Shown: positions 8,491 to 17,202 of the stretch, in pieces
Layout: every line of letters starts with the position of its first letter
How positions within the stretch are numbered: position 1 is the first letter of the stretch
Assembly: GCF_007833165.1 (NCBI RefSeq)
Contig: NZ_VOBQ01000006.1
Location: 124,001 to 188,000 of the forward strand
Direction of reading: 5' to 3'
DNA: 64,000 nucleotides
Source of the DNA: Caenimonas sedimenti
GTDB taxonomy: Bacteria; Pseudomonadota; Gammaproteobacteria; Burkholderiales; Burkholderiaceae_C
Notes under the pieces: model-generated
The model's input: only the letters and a program-made list of their open reading frames with translations
What the model was told of the DNA's origin: nothing
Database searches by the model: none
Made by a program: the position numbers and the translations under genes

Positions 8491-9534
8491 TCAGCGCGCC
8501 GCCGACAGCGCTGTTTCGCGAATGATCGTCGCGGTCTGGATCGCCACCGCGCGGGAAATCGCATCTGTGAGCGTCACCACGACCACCTCGAGCGCCGGCA
8601 CGATGTAGATGAACTGCCCGCCGAAACCTGACGCGTTGTATGCCGGCGATTCGTCGCCGGGGATGGACGACAGCCACCACAGGTAACCGTAGCCCCACAG
8701 CTCCGGGCGGCCGCGCGGCGGGATGTCAGTCGCGATCTTGCGTGCGGTCGCTTCGCGCACGAACGCCGCCGGCACCACCTGGCGACCCTGCCAGCTGCCG
8801 CCGGCGCGCATCATCTGGCCGATCCGCAGCATCTCCGGCGCGGTCAAGCGCAACTCCGCCGCACCGATCGGAACGCCGTCGTGCCCCGCCGGCCATTCCG
8901 CGCCGTCGATGCCCAGCGGACGGAATAGCGCTTCCTGCGCGAACTCCATCAGCGGCACCTTGAGGCGGCGCGCGAGCGCCAGCGCGAGCAGGTGCGTATC
9001 GGTGCTGTCGTACTGGAAGCGGCTGCCGGGCTCGTACGCGAGTGGCCGGGCGAGTGCATACGCCAGAAAGCCAGGCGCATACAGCCGGCGCGAGAGGTCG
9101 ATGTAGTCGTCGTACGTGGTTGCACGGCCGAATCCCGAGGACATGATGAGCAGATGCCGCAGCGTGACGCGTTGCATCGCCGCGGCGCCCGGGCCTTGCG
9201 CGTGCTCGGGAAAGAAAGCGGCCAGAGGTTCCTCAACGCTCGCGATCGCCCCGCGCTCCATGGCGATGCCGACCAGCAGCGACACGACCGATTTCGTCAC
9301 CGATGCGACGTTCATGCGGCTCGAGCCGGAGAAGCCCTGCTTGTAGTAATCGAAGGTGGCGCCGCGGCGCTCCATCAGCAGGGCGCGCACATAGGGAGCG
9401 GCGCGCAACTGCGCTTCCAGGGCCTGGATGCGTTCGGTGTTCCAAGCGGGCTGGCTTCGTACGCCGGGGACCAGAAAAGTGCCGGCGAGGGACGCGAGCG
9501 CGGCGCGCCGGGTGGTGCAAGGGATGTCTGCCAT
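8491..9534 (-). CDS. Beta-lactamase-family serine hydrolase, Tat-type leader
   Basis: A 347-residue class C beta-lactamase/DD-peptidase-fold hydrolase, probably an esterase or peptidase rather than a true lactamase. The chosen ATG at 9534 has GAGGAG upstream and gives MADIPCTTRRAALASLAG, a plausible twin-arginine leader; an open frame extends further upstream. The nucleophile motif is SVTKSVVS (SxxK). The Tyr motif is probably YDS within RFQYDSTDTHLL, and GFGGQ stands where the third motif falls. LRHLLIMSSGFG and PLGIDGAEWP are usual in this family. Substrate unknown. Confidence 0.87.
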   Translation of the reverse strand: MADIPCTTRRAALASLAGTFLVPGVRSQPAWNTERIQALEAQLRAAPYVRALLMERRGATFDYYKQGFSGSSRMNVASVTKSVVSLLVGIAMERGAIASVEEPLAAFFPEHAQGPGAAAMQRVTLRHLLIMSSGFGRATTYDDYIDLSRRLYAPGFLAYALARPLAYEPGSRFQYDSTDTHLLALALARRLKVPLMEFAQEALFRPLGIDGAEWPAGHDGVPIGAAELRLTAPEMLRIGQMMRAGGSWQGRQVVPAAFVREATARKIATDIPPRGRPELWGYGYLWWLSSIPGDESPAYNASGFGGQFIYIVPALEVVVVTLTDAISRAVAIQTATIIRETALSAAR

Positions 9535-9616
9535 GGCGTCCGCTCCTCGAGTCGCGATTATGCAACTCCCCCCCGTCAACGTCCCCGCCACCTGCGGCGC
9601 AAACCCTCGATGCGCT

Positions 9617-12493
9617 TCAGCCGCCGCCCGCGAGTTGCAATAGTCTTTCGAGTTCACCCAGGTCCGCCGGCTTCACCAGGTAGTGATCGAAGCCGGCTTC
9701 ATCGCCGCGTTGCTTGTCCTGTGCGCCGCCGTACCCGGTGAGCGCGATGTAGGTGGCGGCGCTGCCGTGCGGATGCGCCCGCAACCGGCGCGCCAGCTCG
9801 TAGCCATCCACGCCGGGCAGGCCGATGTCCAGGATGAAGACGTCGCGGGCGCCGCCCTCCACCGCCTTCAGCGCCTGAGTGGCGTCGTGAGCGACCCGCA
9901 CGTCGTGGCCCAGGGTCTCCAGCAACACGCCCAGCGTTTCAGCCGCGTCCTGGTTGTCGTCCACCACCATCACGCGCAGCGCCTGTGAATCGTCGGCCAG
10001 GGCTGCTCCCGGCGTCGCACTTTGGGCGTCGGGCAAATCGCCGGCCAGCTCCGGCAGGGTCACCGTGAAGACGCTGCCCTTGCCCCGCCCTTCGCTTTGC
10101 GCGGAGACCCGGCCGCCATGCAGTTCCACCAGGCTCCTGACCAGCGCCAGCCCCAGGCCCAGGCCGCCCTGCGCCCGGTCGGGCGTGCGTTCGCCCTGGG
10201 TGAAGAGGTCGAACACGTGGGGCAGCAGGTTGGCGTCGATGCCCGAACCGTTGTCGGCGACTCGGACTTCGACGTTCCTATCGACGACCACCAGCGTCAT
10301 GGACAGCGCGCCGCCCGGCGGCGTGTACTTCGCCGCGTTGTTCAGCAGGTTGGACATCACCTGCACCAGGCGTGTGCGGTCGCCGAGCACGGCCACGTCG
10401 CCGGCAGCCATGCGGGTGGTCAGCTCGTGCCCGCGTGCCTCGATCATGGGGCGCACCTGTTCGATGGCGTTGCCGAGCACGGCCTTCAGGTCCACGGGGA
10501 CGCGTTCCAGCTCGACGAGTCCGCGCGTCACGCGCGAGACGTCCAGCAAGTCGTCCACCAGTTCCGTCATGTGCAGCACCTGCCGGCTGATGATGCCGGC
10601 CGACCGTTCGACGTAGGCCGCATCGGAGGGAGCCGATTTCAGCAGGTGCGCGGCCATGCTGATGGGCGCCAACGGGTTGCGCAACTCGTGGGCGAGCATC
10701 GCCAGGAATTCGTCCTTGCGGCGGTTGTTGGCCAGGAGCTCCTCGCGCGCGGTTTTCTGTTCGTGGATGTCGGTGCAGGTGCCCATCCAGCGCACAATCT
10801 CGCCCGCCTCGCTCCGGACGGGCAGCGCCCGGCCCAGGACCCAGCGGTATTGGCCCGAACGGTGCCGCAACCGGTACTCGATCTCGTAGGTTGCACCCGT
10901 GGCCAGGCTGTGCCGCCAGACCTCCCAGGCGTGCGGCTGGTCGTCCGGATGGAACATGCCGTTCCAGGACTCGCCATCGGTCGTGCCCGGCGCGGCGCCG
11001 GTGAAGTCGTACCACTGCTGGTTGTAGTAGTCGTGGTAGCCGTCGGGCAGCGTCGACCACACCATCTGCGGCATCGCGTCGGCGATGGTCCGGAAACGCG
11101 CCTCGCTGTCGCGCAGCGCCTTTTCGGCGCGAGAGCGTTGCGTCGCGATGCGCGTGCGCTCCGCCACGTCGCGGATGAAAGCGTGCTCCTCCGCCGTCCA
11201 CTCCCGCAATTCCGCATGGTTGACGAAGAGGACAGCGACCAGCCGGCCCTGCTCCAGGACGGGCACGTTGACGAAAGAGCGTGCACTCCGCCCCTCGAGC
11301 GCGGCAGCCGCGGGAGCCGTGCGCGGATCGGTGCGGACATCCGCGATGCTGATGAATTCGCCTTGTTTCAGGCTGTCGATGAAGGAGCCGTAGTCACGCA
11401 GGTGCGTCACACCGGCCAGGGTGTCCACGCCGGCGGCCGTCCAGTCGCGCTCGACATGCAGGGTTTCGGCGTCGGGGTCGATGGTGCCGTAACCCACCCG
11501 GCTCACACCCAGCGCGCGCCCCAGGATCTCGGAGGCGGCGTATTGCACCGCCTGCCAGTCCTCCAGGGCGCGAAAGCGCTCCGAGAGCTCGTTCAAGGCC
11601 CTGGTGCGCCGCTCCGCCGTGACCCGGTGGGTGACGTCCACGCCCTGCACGAAGATGCCGCTGACCGCGCCGGTCTCGCCGCGGATCGGCTGGAACAGGA
11701 AATCGACGAAGCGCTCGACCGCCGGCACGTCCGGGCTGGGCTGGATCCGGTAGCGGGCATCGAAGGCGGAGTACGGCTGGCCGCTTTGGTAGACCCTGTC
11801 CAGGAGCTCGACGTAGCCCTGGGCGGCGGCGTCCGGCAGGGCATCGGCCACGGTGGCACCGGCGACATCGCGTCCCACCAACTGCACATAACGGGGGTTG
11901 GCCAGCACGAAGCGGTGCTGGGGGCCGTCGAGCAGCGCCATGAAGCTCGGCGCCTGCTCGAAAAGCCTTGCCAGCCGTTCCCGCTCGCCCTGGACGACGT
12001 GGCGGGCCCGGACTTTGTCCGTGGTCTCGATCACCACCGCCATCACACCCACCGGCTGGCCGGTGTCGTCGACCAGCGGGGAGTAATCCAGGTCCATCCA
12101 GACCTGCTCCGCCACGCCGTTGCGAAACAGCACGAGCTCCTGGTCCTTGTAGCTGAGGTTCCCGCCCGCCAGCCCCACCTTCATCACATGGTCGTTGAAG
12201 TCGGCGACCTCCTCCCAGCCCCGGCGCACTTCCGAGCCCAGGAGCCCTGGGTGCCTGCCGCCCGCGACGTGGGCATAGGCATCGTTGTAGATCATGCGGC
12301 CGCTCTCGCCCCACAGCATCACCAGCGGGACTTGCGAGCGCAGCATCAGCGCGGTGGCGGTCTTGATGTGTGCCGGCCACGACTGCAGGGGGCCCAGTTC
12401 CGTGGCGGCCCAGTCATGCGTGGCGATCAGCCTGGAAAGCTCGCCGCCGCCTGCGAGGAAGGCGGGGACGGAGGGAGAGGGGGGACCAGACAT
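9617..12493 (-). CDS. Hybrid sensor histidine kinase (PAS-PAS-GAF-PAS-HisKA-HATPase-REC)
   Basis: A 958-residue cytoplasmic hybrid kinase with no membrane segment. In order: PAS at about 45-165, PAS at about 172-292, GAF at about 297-452, PAS at about 461-585, HisKA with phospho-His602 in AHELRNPLAP, HATPase with N box SNLLNNAAKYTPP and G boxes ADNGSGID and GGLGLGLAL, and a C-terminal receiver with the acidic pair VVDDN and phospho-Asp889 in FILDIGLPGVDGYEL. It should pass phosphate from His602 to Asp889 and then to an unlinked partner, because no phosphotransfer protein lies nearby. The start could be the GTG at 12496. The stimulus is unknown; three PAS and one GAF suggest a small ligand, redox or light cue. 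Confidence 0.93.
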   Translation of the reverse strand: MSGPPSPSVPAFLAGGGELSRLIATHDWAATELGPLQSWPAHIKTATALMLRSQVPLVMLWGESGRMIYNDAYAHVAGGRHPGLLGSEVRRGWEEVADFNDHVMKVGLAGGNLSYKDQELVLFRNGVAEQVWMDLDYSPLVDDTGQPVGVMAVVIETTDKVRARHVVQGERERLARLFEQAPSFMALLDGPQHRFVLANPRYVQLVGRDVAGATVADALPDAAAQGYVELLDRVYQSGQPYSAFDARYRIQPSPDVPAVERFVDFLFQPIRGETGAVSGIFVQGVDVTHRVTAERRTRALNELSERFRALEDWQAVQYAASEILGRALGVSRVGYGTIDPDAETLHVERDWTAAGVDTLAGVTHLRDYGSFIDSLKQGEFISIADVRTDPRTAPAAAALEGRSARSFVNVPVLEQGRLVAVLFVNHAELREWTAEEHAFIRDVAERTRIATQRSRAEKALRDSEARFRTIADAMPQMVWSTLPDGYHDYYNQQWYDFTGAAPGTTDGESWNGMFHPDDQPHAWEVWRHSLATGATYEIEYRLRHRSGQYRWVLGRALPVRSEAGEIVRWMGTCTDIHEQKTAREELLANNRRKDEFLAMLAHELRNPLAPISMAAHLLKSAPSDAAYVERSAGIISRQVLHMTELVDDLLDVSRVTRGLVELERVPVDLKAVLGNAIEQVRPMIEARGHELTTRMAAGDVAVLGDRTRLVQVMSNLLNNAAKYTPPGGALSMTLVVVDRNVEVRVADNGSGIDANLLPHVFDLFTQGERTPDRAQGGLGLGLALVRSLVELHGGRVSAQSEGRGKGSVFTVTLPELAGDLPDAQSATPGAALADDSQALRVMVVDDNQDAAETLGVLLETLGHDVRVAHDATQALKAVEGGARDVFILDIGLPGVDGYELARRLRAHPHGSAATYIALTGYGGAQDKQRGDEAGFDHYLVKPADLGELERLLQLAGGG

Positions 12494-12545
12494 CACGGCA
12501 AGCCAGCCCCGCAGTCTACCTGCGCCGTGCAGCCCAGCGAGAGGC

Positions 12546-12567
12546 CCGGAGCCCAGCCCGGCTCCGG
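12546..12567 (-). terminator. Hairpin after the duplicated ABM-like gene
   Basis: CCGGAGCC-N6-GGCTCCGG, an 8-bp perfect stem 7 bases past the stop of the gene at 12575, between it and the histidine kinase on the same strand. There is no clear U-tract, so it may attenuate rather than end transcription. Confidence 0.4.
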
Positions 12568-12574
12568 AGGCGTG

Positions 12575-13225
12575 TCAGTCCACGCCCAGACCCACCAGTG
12601 TTTCTCGCTCCGCGAAGTTCACGGCGACCACTTCCAGCATGGTCATGGCCGGCAAGCCGCCCAGCAGCGACAGCGCATGCCGGGTCAACTCGCGCGGCGC
12701 ATGGCCCGCCAGGTGCGCCAGGCGGGCCGCATTGTCGGCGAACGCGGCAAAGACACCGAAGTCACCCCCGGCCAGCCGCAGGCCGAACCACGCGGTGGTG
12801 CGTGCTTCCGCGTCGACGACGCCCTTGGCGCAACGCAGGATGTTTTCGACCTGCGCTTCCTGGCCATGCCTGGCCCGGAACGTGAACAGGAGCGCGCACG
12901 TGGTGTCCGGCACGGGCGCTGCCACCGCCGGCAGCTTGCAAGCCACGATGGAGGCCTTCTCGATGCCGGGCGGCTTCGCCAACAGGGCGCCGCCCTGCAG
13001 CGTCAATGCCGCCGCGGCCTCGCCCGCCAGGTGCATGTCGCGTCCGGCTTCGTTGAGGAAGACGTCGAAGATGCCGTACTCGCCGCGTCCGGACTTCACG
13101 GCGAACCAGGCGGTGGTGGCAGCCTCGTCGCGTACCAGCGGTTTCAGGGTCAGCAGCAGCCGTTGCAGTTCGGCGTCGCGGCCGGGCTGCGCCTGCAGGC
13201 GCACGAGCAATCCGTTTGAGACCAT
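12575..13225 (-). CDS. Tandem-duplicated ABM-like (dimeric alpha-beta barrel) protein
   Basis: A 216-residue protein made of two similar halves of about 95 residues. Each has a strand-rich opening (VRLQAQPGRDAELQRLLL; FTFRARHGQEAQVENIL), then EAATTAWFAVKSGRGEYGIFDVF in the first and EARTTAWFGLRLAGGDFGVFAAF in the second, then an HLAGEAAAAL/HLAGHAPREL helix. This is the ferredoxin-like fold of the antibiotic-biosynthesis-monooxygenase family, which normally dimerises; here the dimer seems built into one chain. The ATG at 13225 is chosen because AAGGAG precedes it. Function unknown, perhaps quinol oxidation or stress protection. Confidence 0.8.
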   Translation of the reverse strand: MVSNGLLVRLQAQPGRDAELQRLLLTLKPLVRDEAATTAWFAVKSGRGEYGIFDVFLNEAGRDMHLAGEAAAALTLQGGALLAKPPGIEKASIVACKLPAVAAPVPDTTCALLFTFRARHGQEAQVENILRCAKGVVDAEARTTAWFGLRLAGGDFGVFAAFADNAARLAHLAGHAPRELTRHALSLLGGLPAMTMLEVVAVNFAERETLVGLGVD

Positions 13226-13439
13226 TTCTTTTGCTCCTTCTTTCGTGCAAGGTCGATTTCCACCATAGTCGGCGGAAGCTGACTTGTGTGTCCGAGAAGG
13301 CCGCGCGGGGGGTAGGAATCGGTGAAGCTCAGGCACGTCCCTGCACGACGTCGGACCAACCGGGATTCAAGCGCTGGCGCGCACCGACGCACAGCTGGCG
13401 GGCGACTGCGTGGAATGCCTGGTGAAGGGCACGACTCCC

Positions 13440-14783
13440 ATGTTCAAGCAACACACAGATGCCGAGCTGGACCGCGCGTTGCAAGCCAGCCTCCGCCCCC
13501 TGACCGGCGGACCACGCGACTACGACGGACTGCTGTCACTCATCGGAACCGCCCGCTTCGCGCTGCTGGGCGAAGCCTCGCACGGCACGGCGGAGTTCTA
13601 CCGCGAGCGCAGCCGCATCACGCAGCGCCTCATCACCGAGAAGGGGTTCACCGCCGTCGCCGTCGAGGCCGATTGGCCTGATGCCTGGCGCGTCAACCGG
13701 TATGTGCGGGGCTCGTCCGACGACGGCGATGCGTCGGAGGCGCTCTCCGGCTTCCAGCGCTTCCCCGCCTGGATGTGGCGCAACACCGAGGTGCGCGACT
13801 TCGTGGAGTGGCTGCGCGACTACAACCGTGGCCGTGCGCGATCGGAGCAGGTCGGCTTCTACGGCATCGATCTCTACAGCATGTTCACCTCGATCCAGGC
13901 GGTGCTCACCTACCTGGATCAGACGGACCCCGAGGGCGCCAGGCGCGCACGCGCGCTCTATGCCTGCTTCGACCATGCGCGGGAAGACAGCCAGATGGAC
14001 GGCTACCGCGCCGGACTGGGCCTCACGCCCAGCTGCGAGGACGAAGCCACCGCCATGCTGCGCGAGCTGAACGGGCGGGCCGCCAACCTGCCGCCCACGC
14101 CCGGCCTGGAGCGTGACGAGACCTTCTTCGCGCAGCAGAACGCCCGGCTGGTGCGCAACGCCGAGGAGTACTACCGCTCGATGTTCGGCAGCCGGGTCTC
14201 GTCCTGGAATCTGCGGGACAGCCACATGGTGGAGACGCTGCAGGCGCTGGACAAGCACCTGCGCATGGGTGGCGCTGCGCCACGCATCGCCGTGTGGGCG
14301 CACAACTCGCACCTGGGCGACGCGAGCGCCACCGAGATGGGTGACCAGGGCGAATGGAACGTGGGCCAATTGGTCCGCGACCGGTTCCCTGGGGAGGCCA
14401 CGCTGGTCGGCTTCAGCACGCACCACGGCTGGGTGACGGCGGCCACGGAATGGGACGAGCCGCCGCAGCGCAAGCGCGTGCGGGAAGGCTTGGCTGGCAG
14501 TTGGGAGGCGGCCTTCCATCGCGCGGGTGGCGAACGTTGCTGGCTGCCGCTGCGGGGTGAGGCCAGGTCGCGCGAGGTGTTTCTGAAGCGGCGGCTGCAG
14601 CGGGCGATCGGGGTGATCTACCGACCAGGGACGGAACGGCAAAGCCACTACTTCCACACCCGGCTGGCCGACCAGTTCGACGCGATGATCCACATCGACG
14701 AGACGCATGCGCTGGAGCCGCTGGACAAGGAAGAGCGGTGGGTGACGGGGGAGGCGCCGGAGACTTATCCCTCCGGGATGTGA
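13440..14783 (+). CDS. Erythromycin-esterase-family protein
   Basis: A 447-residue member of the Ere family, whose best-known members open the macrolide lactone. Key residues fall where expected: Glu45 and His48 in GEASHGTAEFY, and Glu76 in VEADWPD, only two positions from the numbering I recall for EreA (43, 46, 74). A later histidine lies in WAHNSHLGD. The ATG at 13440 has GAAGGG at a suitable distance; one 30 bases upstream lacks a ribosome site. Environmental members are common and many do not act on macrolides, so resistance is not implied. It is followed by a palindromic repeat element. Confidence 0.85.
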   Translation: MFKQHTDAELDRALQASLRPLTGGPRDYDGLLSLIGTARFALLGEASHGTAEFYRERSRITQRLITEKGFTAVAVEADWPDAWRVNRYVRGSSDDGDASEALSGFQRFPAWMWRNTEVRDFVEWLRDYNRGRARSEQVGFYGIDLYSMFTSIQAVLTYLDQTDPEGARRARALYACFDHAREDSQMDGYRAGLGLTPSCEDEATAMLRELNGRAANLPPTPGLERDETFFAQQNARLVRNAEEYYRSMFGSRVSSWNLRDSHMVETLQALDKHLRMGGAAPRIAVWAHNSHLGDASATEMGDQGEWNVGQLVRDRFPGEATLVGFSTHHGWVTAATEWDEPPQRKRVREGLAGSWEAAFHRAGGERCWLPLRGEARSREVFLKRRLQRAIGVIYRPGTERQSHYFHTRLADQFDAMIHIDETHALEPLDKEERWVTGEAPETYPSGM

Positions 14784-14792
14784 CGCGGCTGC

Positions 14793-14822
14793 ATGGATGC
14801 CGGGCCGGGGCCCGGCATGACA
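14793..14822. repeat. Palindromic intergenic repeat / possible terminator
   Basis: ATGCCGGGC-CGGG-GCCCGGCAT, a perfect 9-bp stem with 4-base loop, flanked by ATGGAT and ATGACA like the elements near 4.1 and 8.3 kb. It lies between convergent genes and could stop transcription from both sides. Confidence 0.65.
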
Positions 14823-14828
14823 GGTTTC

Positions 14829-16280
14829 CTAGTTCGCTTTGAGCAGCACCCTGCCCGCGCGAGTGGACGTTGCATTGCCGGCGTCGAAACTCAGTGCCCC
14901 ATTGACGAACACCATCGCCACGCCTTCGCTCTGCTCCAGCGGCTTCTCGTAGGTCGCCACGTCGCGGATCCGCGCGGGATCGAAGACCACGAGATCGGCG
15001 AACCAGCCGGCACGCACCTGCCCGCGCTCCTTCAACCGGAAGTTGCGGGCGGACAGGCCCGTCATCTTGTGCACCGCCTGCTCCATGCTGAACAGCTTCT
15101 GCTCGCGCCAATAGCGAGCCAGGACACGCGGGAACGCACCCCACAACCGCGGATGCGGATGCCGGTCGTGTGGCAGGCCGTCGGAGCCGATCATGCTGCG
15201 CGGGTGCCGGATGACACGCTGCACGTCGTCTTCGTGCATCTGGAAATAGCACGCACCTCCCGGCTTGAGCCGGATGCAGGCCTCGCGCTGCGTGGTCCCC
15301 CACTCTTCGGCGATCGAAGCCAGCATCCGGCCCATCATCTCCGGGTGCGGCGCCGACCAGCTCACCATCACATCGATGACTTCATCCACCAGGTCTTCGC
15401 GCAGCACCGTGGAGCCGGCCACATAGGGGTAGACGTCCATCGCGATGTCCTGGCGCTCGGCCAGCACGTCGATCAGCGGCAAAGTCTCCTGCGTGCGCCC
15501 CCAGTTGGCCGGGCCAGCGCATTTGTGGTGCGAGATGATCAGCGGCACGCCCGCCTCGAAGGCGCAGTCGCTGGCTTCGTGCATGGCATCGAGGATGTCG
15601 GCCATCTCGGAGCGCATGTGGGTGGCGTAGACGCCGCCGTGGCGGGCCACCACCTTGGCGAGCTCCGTGACTTCGGAAGCCGGGGCTGGCATCGCCTCGG
15701 CATAGAACAGGCCGGAAGACATGCCGATCGCGCCGTCGGCCATGCACCGCTCCAGCAGCTCGCACATGGCCTGCGTCTCTCCCGCCGTGGCGGCCCGGGT
15801 GAGATCGTCCATGCACGCCGAGCGCAGCGTGGTGTGGCCGATCAGCGGCGCCACGTTGACGGCGGGCTGCGCCAGCGCGACCGCCTGCGCGTAGGCTTTG
15901 ACGGAGGCGTACTTGAAGGAGTTGCCCAGCAGCGTCAAGGCGCCTTGCGGCTGGTCCACCACATACGGCGCCACCGAGAGACCGCAGTTGCCCGTGACGA
16001 CCGTGGTCACGCCCTGCGAGAGCTTGGGGAACATCCCCGGCGCATCGAGAACGATGGCATCGTCGTGCGTGTGCACGTCGATGAAGCCGGGCGCGATGGC
16101 GAGGCCGGTGCAGTCGTGCACTTGCACTTCGCTCAGCGAAACTCCAGCGGGCAGGTTCGCGCGCAGCCCGGCACCAACAGCCAGGATGCGGTCGCCCTGC
16201 AGCAGCACGTCACCGGCGATCCCAGGTGCGCCGGTGCCGTCCACGATGAAACCGTTCTCCAGCAGGATGGCATTCGTCAT
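14829..16280 (-). CDS. dan: D-aminoacylase (N-acyl-D-amino-acid deacylase)
   Basis: A 483-residue amidohydrolase of the D-aminoacylase family, which releases free D-amino acids from N-acyl-D-amino acids. The metal motif GFIDVHTHDD (His70, His72), VVTGNCGLSVAP with the metal-ligand Cys, ISHHKCAG with later His ligands, and the SDGLPHD aspartate region near the C-terminal third are all visible, and length is typical. Its start overlaps the stop of the RpiR regulator (ATGA at 16277-16280), making it the last gene of an eight-gene operon with a Dpp-type importer and a D-serine-dehydratase-like enzyme. Chain specificity is unknown. Confidence 0.92.
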   Translation of the reverse strand: MTNAILLENGFIVDGTGAPGIAGDVLLQGDRILAVGAGLRANLPAGVSLSEVQVHDCTGLAIAPGFIDVHTHDDAIVLDAPGMFPKLSQGVTTVVTGNCGLSVAPYVVDQPQGALTLLGNSFKYASVKAYAQAVALAQPAVNVAPLIGHTTLRSACMDDLTRAATAGETQAMCELLERCMADGAIGMSSGLFYAEAMPAPASEVTELAKVVARHGGVYATHMRSEMADILDAMHEASDCAFEAGVPLIISHHKCAGPANWGRTQETLPLIDVLAERQDIAMDVYPYVAGSTVLREDLVDEVIDVMVSWSAPHPEMMGRMLASIAEEWGTTQREACIRLKPGGACYFQMHEDDVQRVIRHPRSMIGSDGLPHDRHPHPRLWGAFPRVLARYWREQKLFSMEQAVHKMTGLSARNFRLKERGQVRAGWFADLVVFDPARIRDVATYEKPLEQSEGVAMVFVNGALSFDAGNATSTRAGRVLLKAN

Positions 16281-17188
16281 TCGGGCGTCCCGGTGGTGCC
16301 GTTGGCGGCATCGCCCCAGTCGAGCTTCATGTGGTGCTGCATGTCCACCCCTCGCGTCTCCAGCGTGTGCTGGATCTTGACCAGCCGGTCCACCGCCTTG
16401 TCGCCCAGGCGCTGTGCCACCAGCACGGTCAGGATCTCGATCACCGCCAGGTGGGCCAGGTAAGCCTCGGGGCCGACCGGCATCACCGGGTCGGGTGCCA
16501 CTTCGACCCCCAGCACGATGTGCGCGAGCGACGACAAGGGCGAACCGGGCTGGGTGAGCGCGATCACCGTGGCGCCCTGCGAACGCGCCACGTCCACCGC
16601 TTCCAGCAGCGACGGCATGCCGCCCACGTGGGTGATGGCCATCACCACGCCGCCCGGCGGGATGGTGGCGGCGGAGATCAGTTGCAGGTGCGGGTCGAGG
16701 TAGCTGTTGGTGGCCAGGCCCATGCGGTACAGGCGAGCCTGCAGGTCCGAGGCCATGAAGTTCGACGTGACGCCCACGCCATAGCAGTCGATGCGCTTGC
16801 TCCCGGCGATCGCGTCGGCCGCGGCCTCGACGGCCTTCACGTCGAGCTGGGCCTGCACGTTGTTGATCACCGCGACGGCGCCGCGCGTGACCTTGGCGAT
16901 CACCTGCACCGCGCCGTCATCGATGCGCACGCGGCGGTTCAGCGGCGAGCCGCCCACCGCCAGCTCCTGCGCCAGCGCCAGCTTGAACTCGCGCAGCCCT
17001 GGATAGCCCAGGTCGCGGCAGGTGCGCATGATGGTGGGAACCGAGCTGTTGGCCCGCCGGGCCAGCATCTCGAAAGTTTCGTCCAGCACGCGCTGCGGGT
17101 CTTCCAGGATCAGCGCCAGCACGGTGCGCCGCGCCGTCGGGGCGCGGTCCATGATCTCGGCGATTTTTTCGAGGACGCGGGGGGTCAT
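16277..17188 (-). CDS. RpiR/MurR-family transcriptional regulator (HTH-SIS)
   Basis: A 303-residue RpiR-type regulator. Residues about 1-80 form the HTH_6 domain (FEMLARRANSSVPTIMRTCRDLGYPGLREFKLAL), and about 120-260 the SIS domain that usually binds a phosphosugar (DCYGVGVTSNFMASDLQ, then AITHVGGMPSLLEAVDVARSQGATVIALT). The ATG at 17188 is preferred to an upstream TTG. It sits between the PLP enzyme and D-aminoacylase genes, so it most likely controls this operon and the divergent ridA. TGAAAT-type repeats before the first gene are candidate sites. Confidence 0.9.
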   Translation of the reverse strand: MTPRVLEKIAEIMDRAPTARRTVLALILEDPQRVLDETFEMLARRANSSVPTIMRTCRDLGYPGLREFKLALAQELAVGGSPLNRRVRIDDGAVQVIAKVTRGAVAVINNVQAQLDVKAVEAAADAIAGSKRIDCYGVGVTSNFMASDLQARLYRMGLATNSYLDPHLQLISAATIPPGGVVMAITHVGGMPSLLEAVDVARSQGATVIALTQPGSPLSSLAHIVLGVEVAPDPVMPVGPEAYLAHLAVIEILTVLVAQRLGDKAVDRLVKIQHTLETRGVDMQHHMKLDWGDAANGTTGTPE

Positions 17189-17202
17189 CTGCAAGCAGTC
17201 AT

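Noticed and set aside
8560..8720. GGTAACC at about 8682 as a SigF site
   Set aside because: It is inside the serine hydrolase gene and no CGAA lies 16 bases away.
10022..13219. 1065-residue open frame on the plus strand
   Set aside because: It lies antisense to the hybrid histidine kinase and is rich in Arg, His, Gln and Gly as expected for a GC-driven shadow frame; the opposite strand has clear kinase motifs.
13440..14783. Macrolide resistance gene
   Set aside because: The erythromycin-esterase family is broad in environmental bacteria and no mobile element or resistance context is present, so only the family is claimed.
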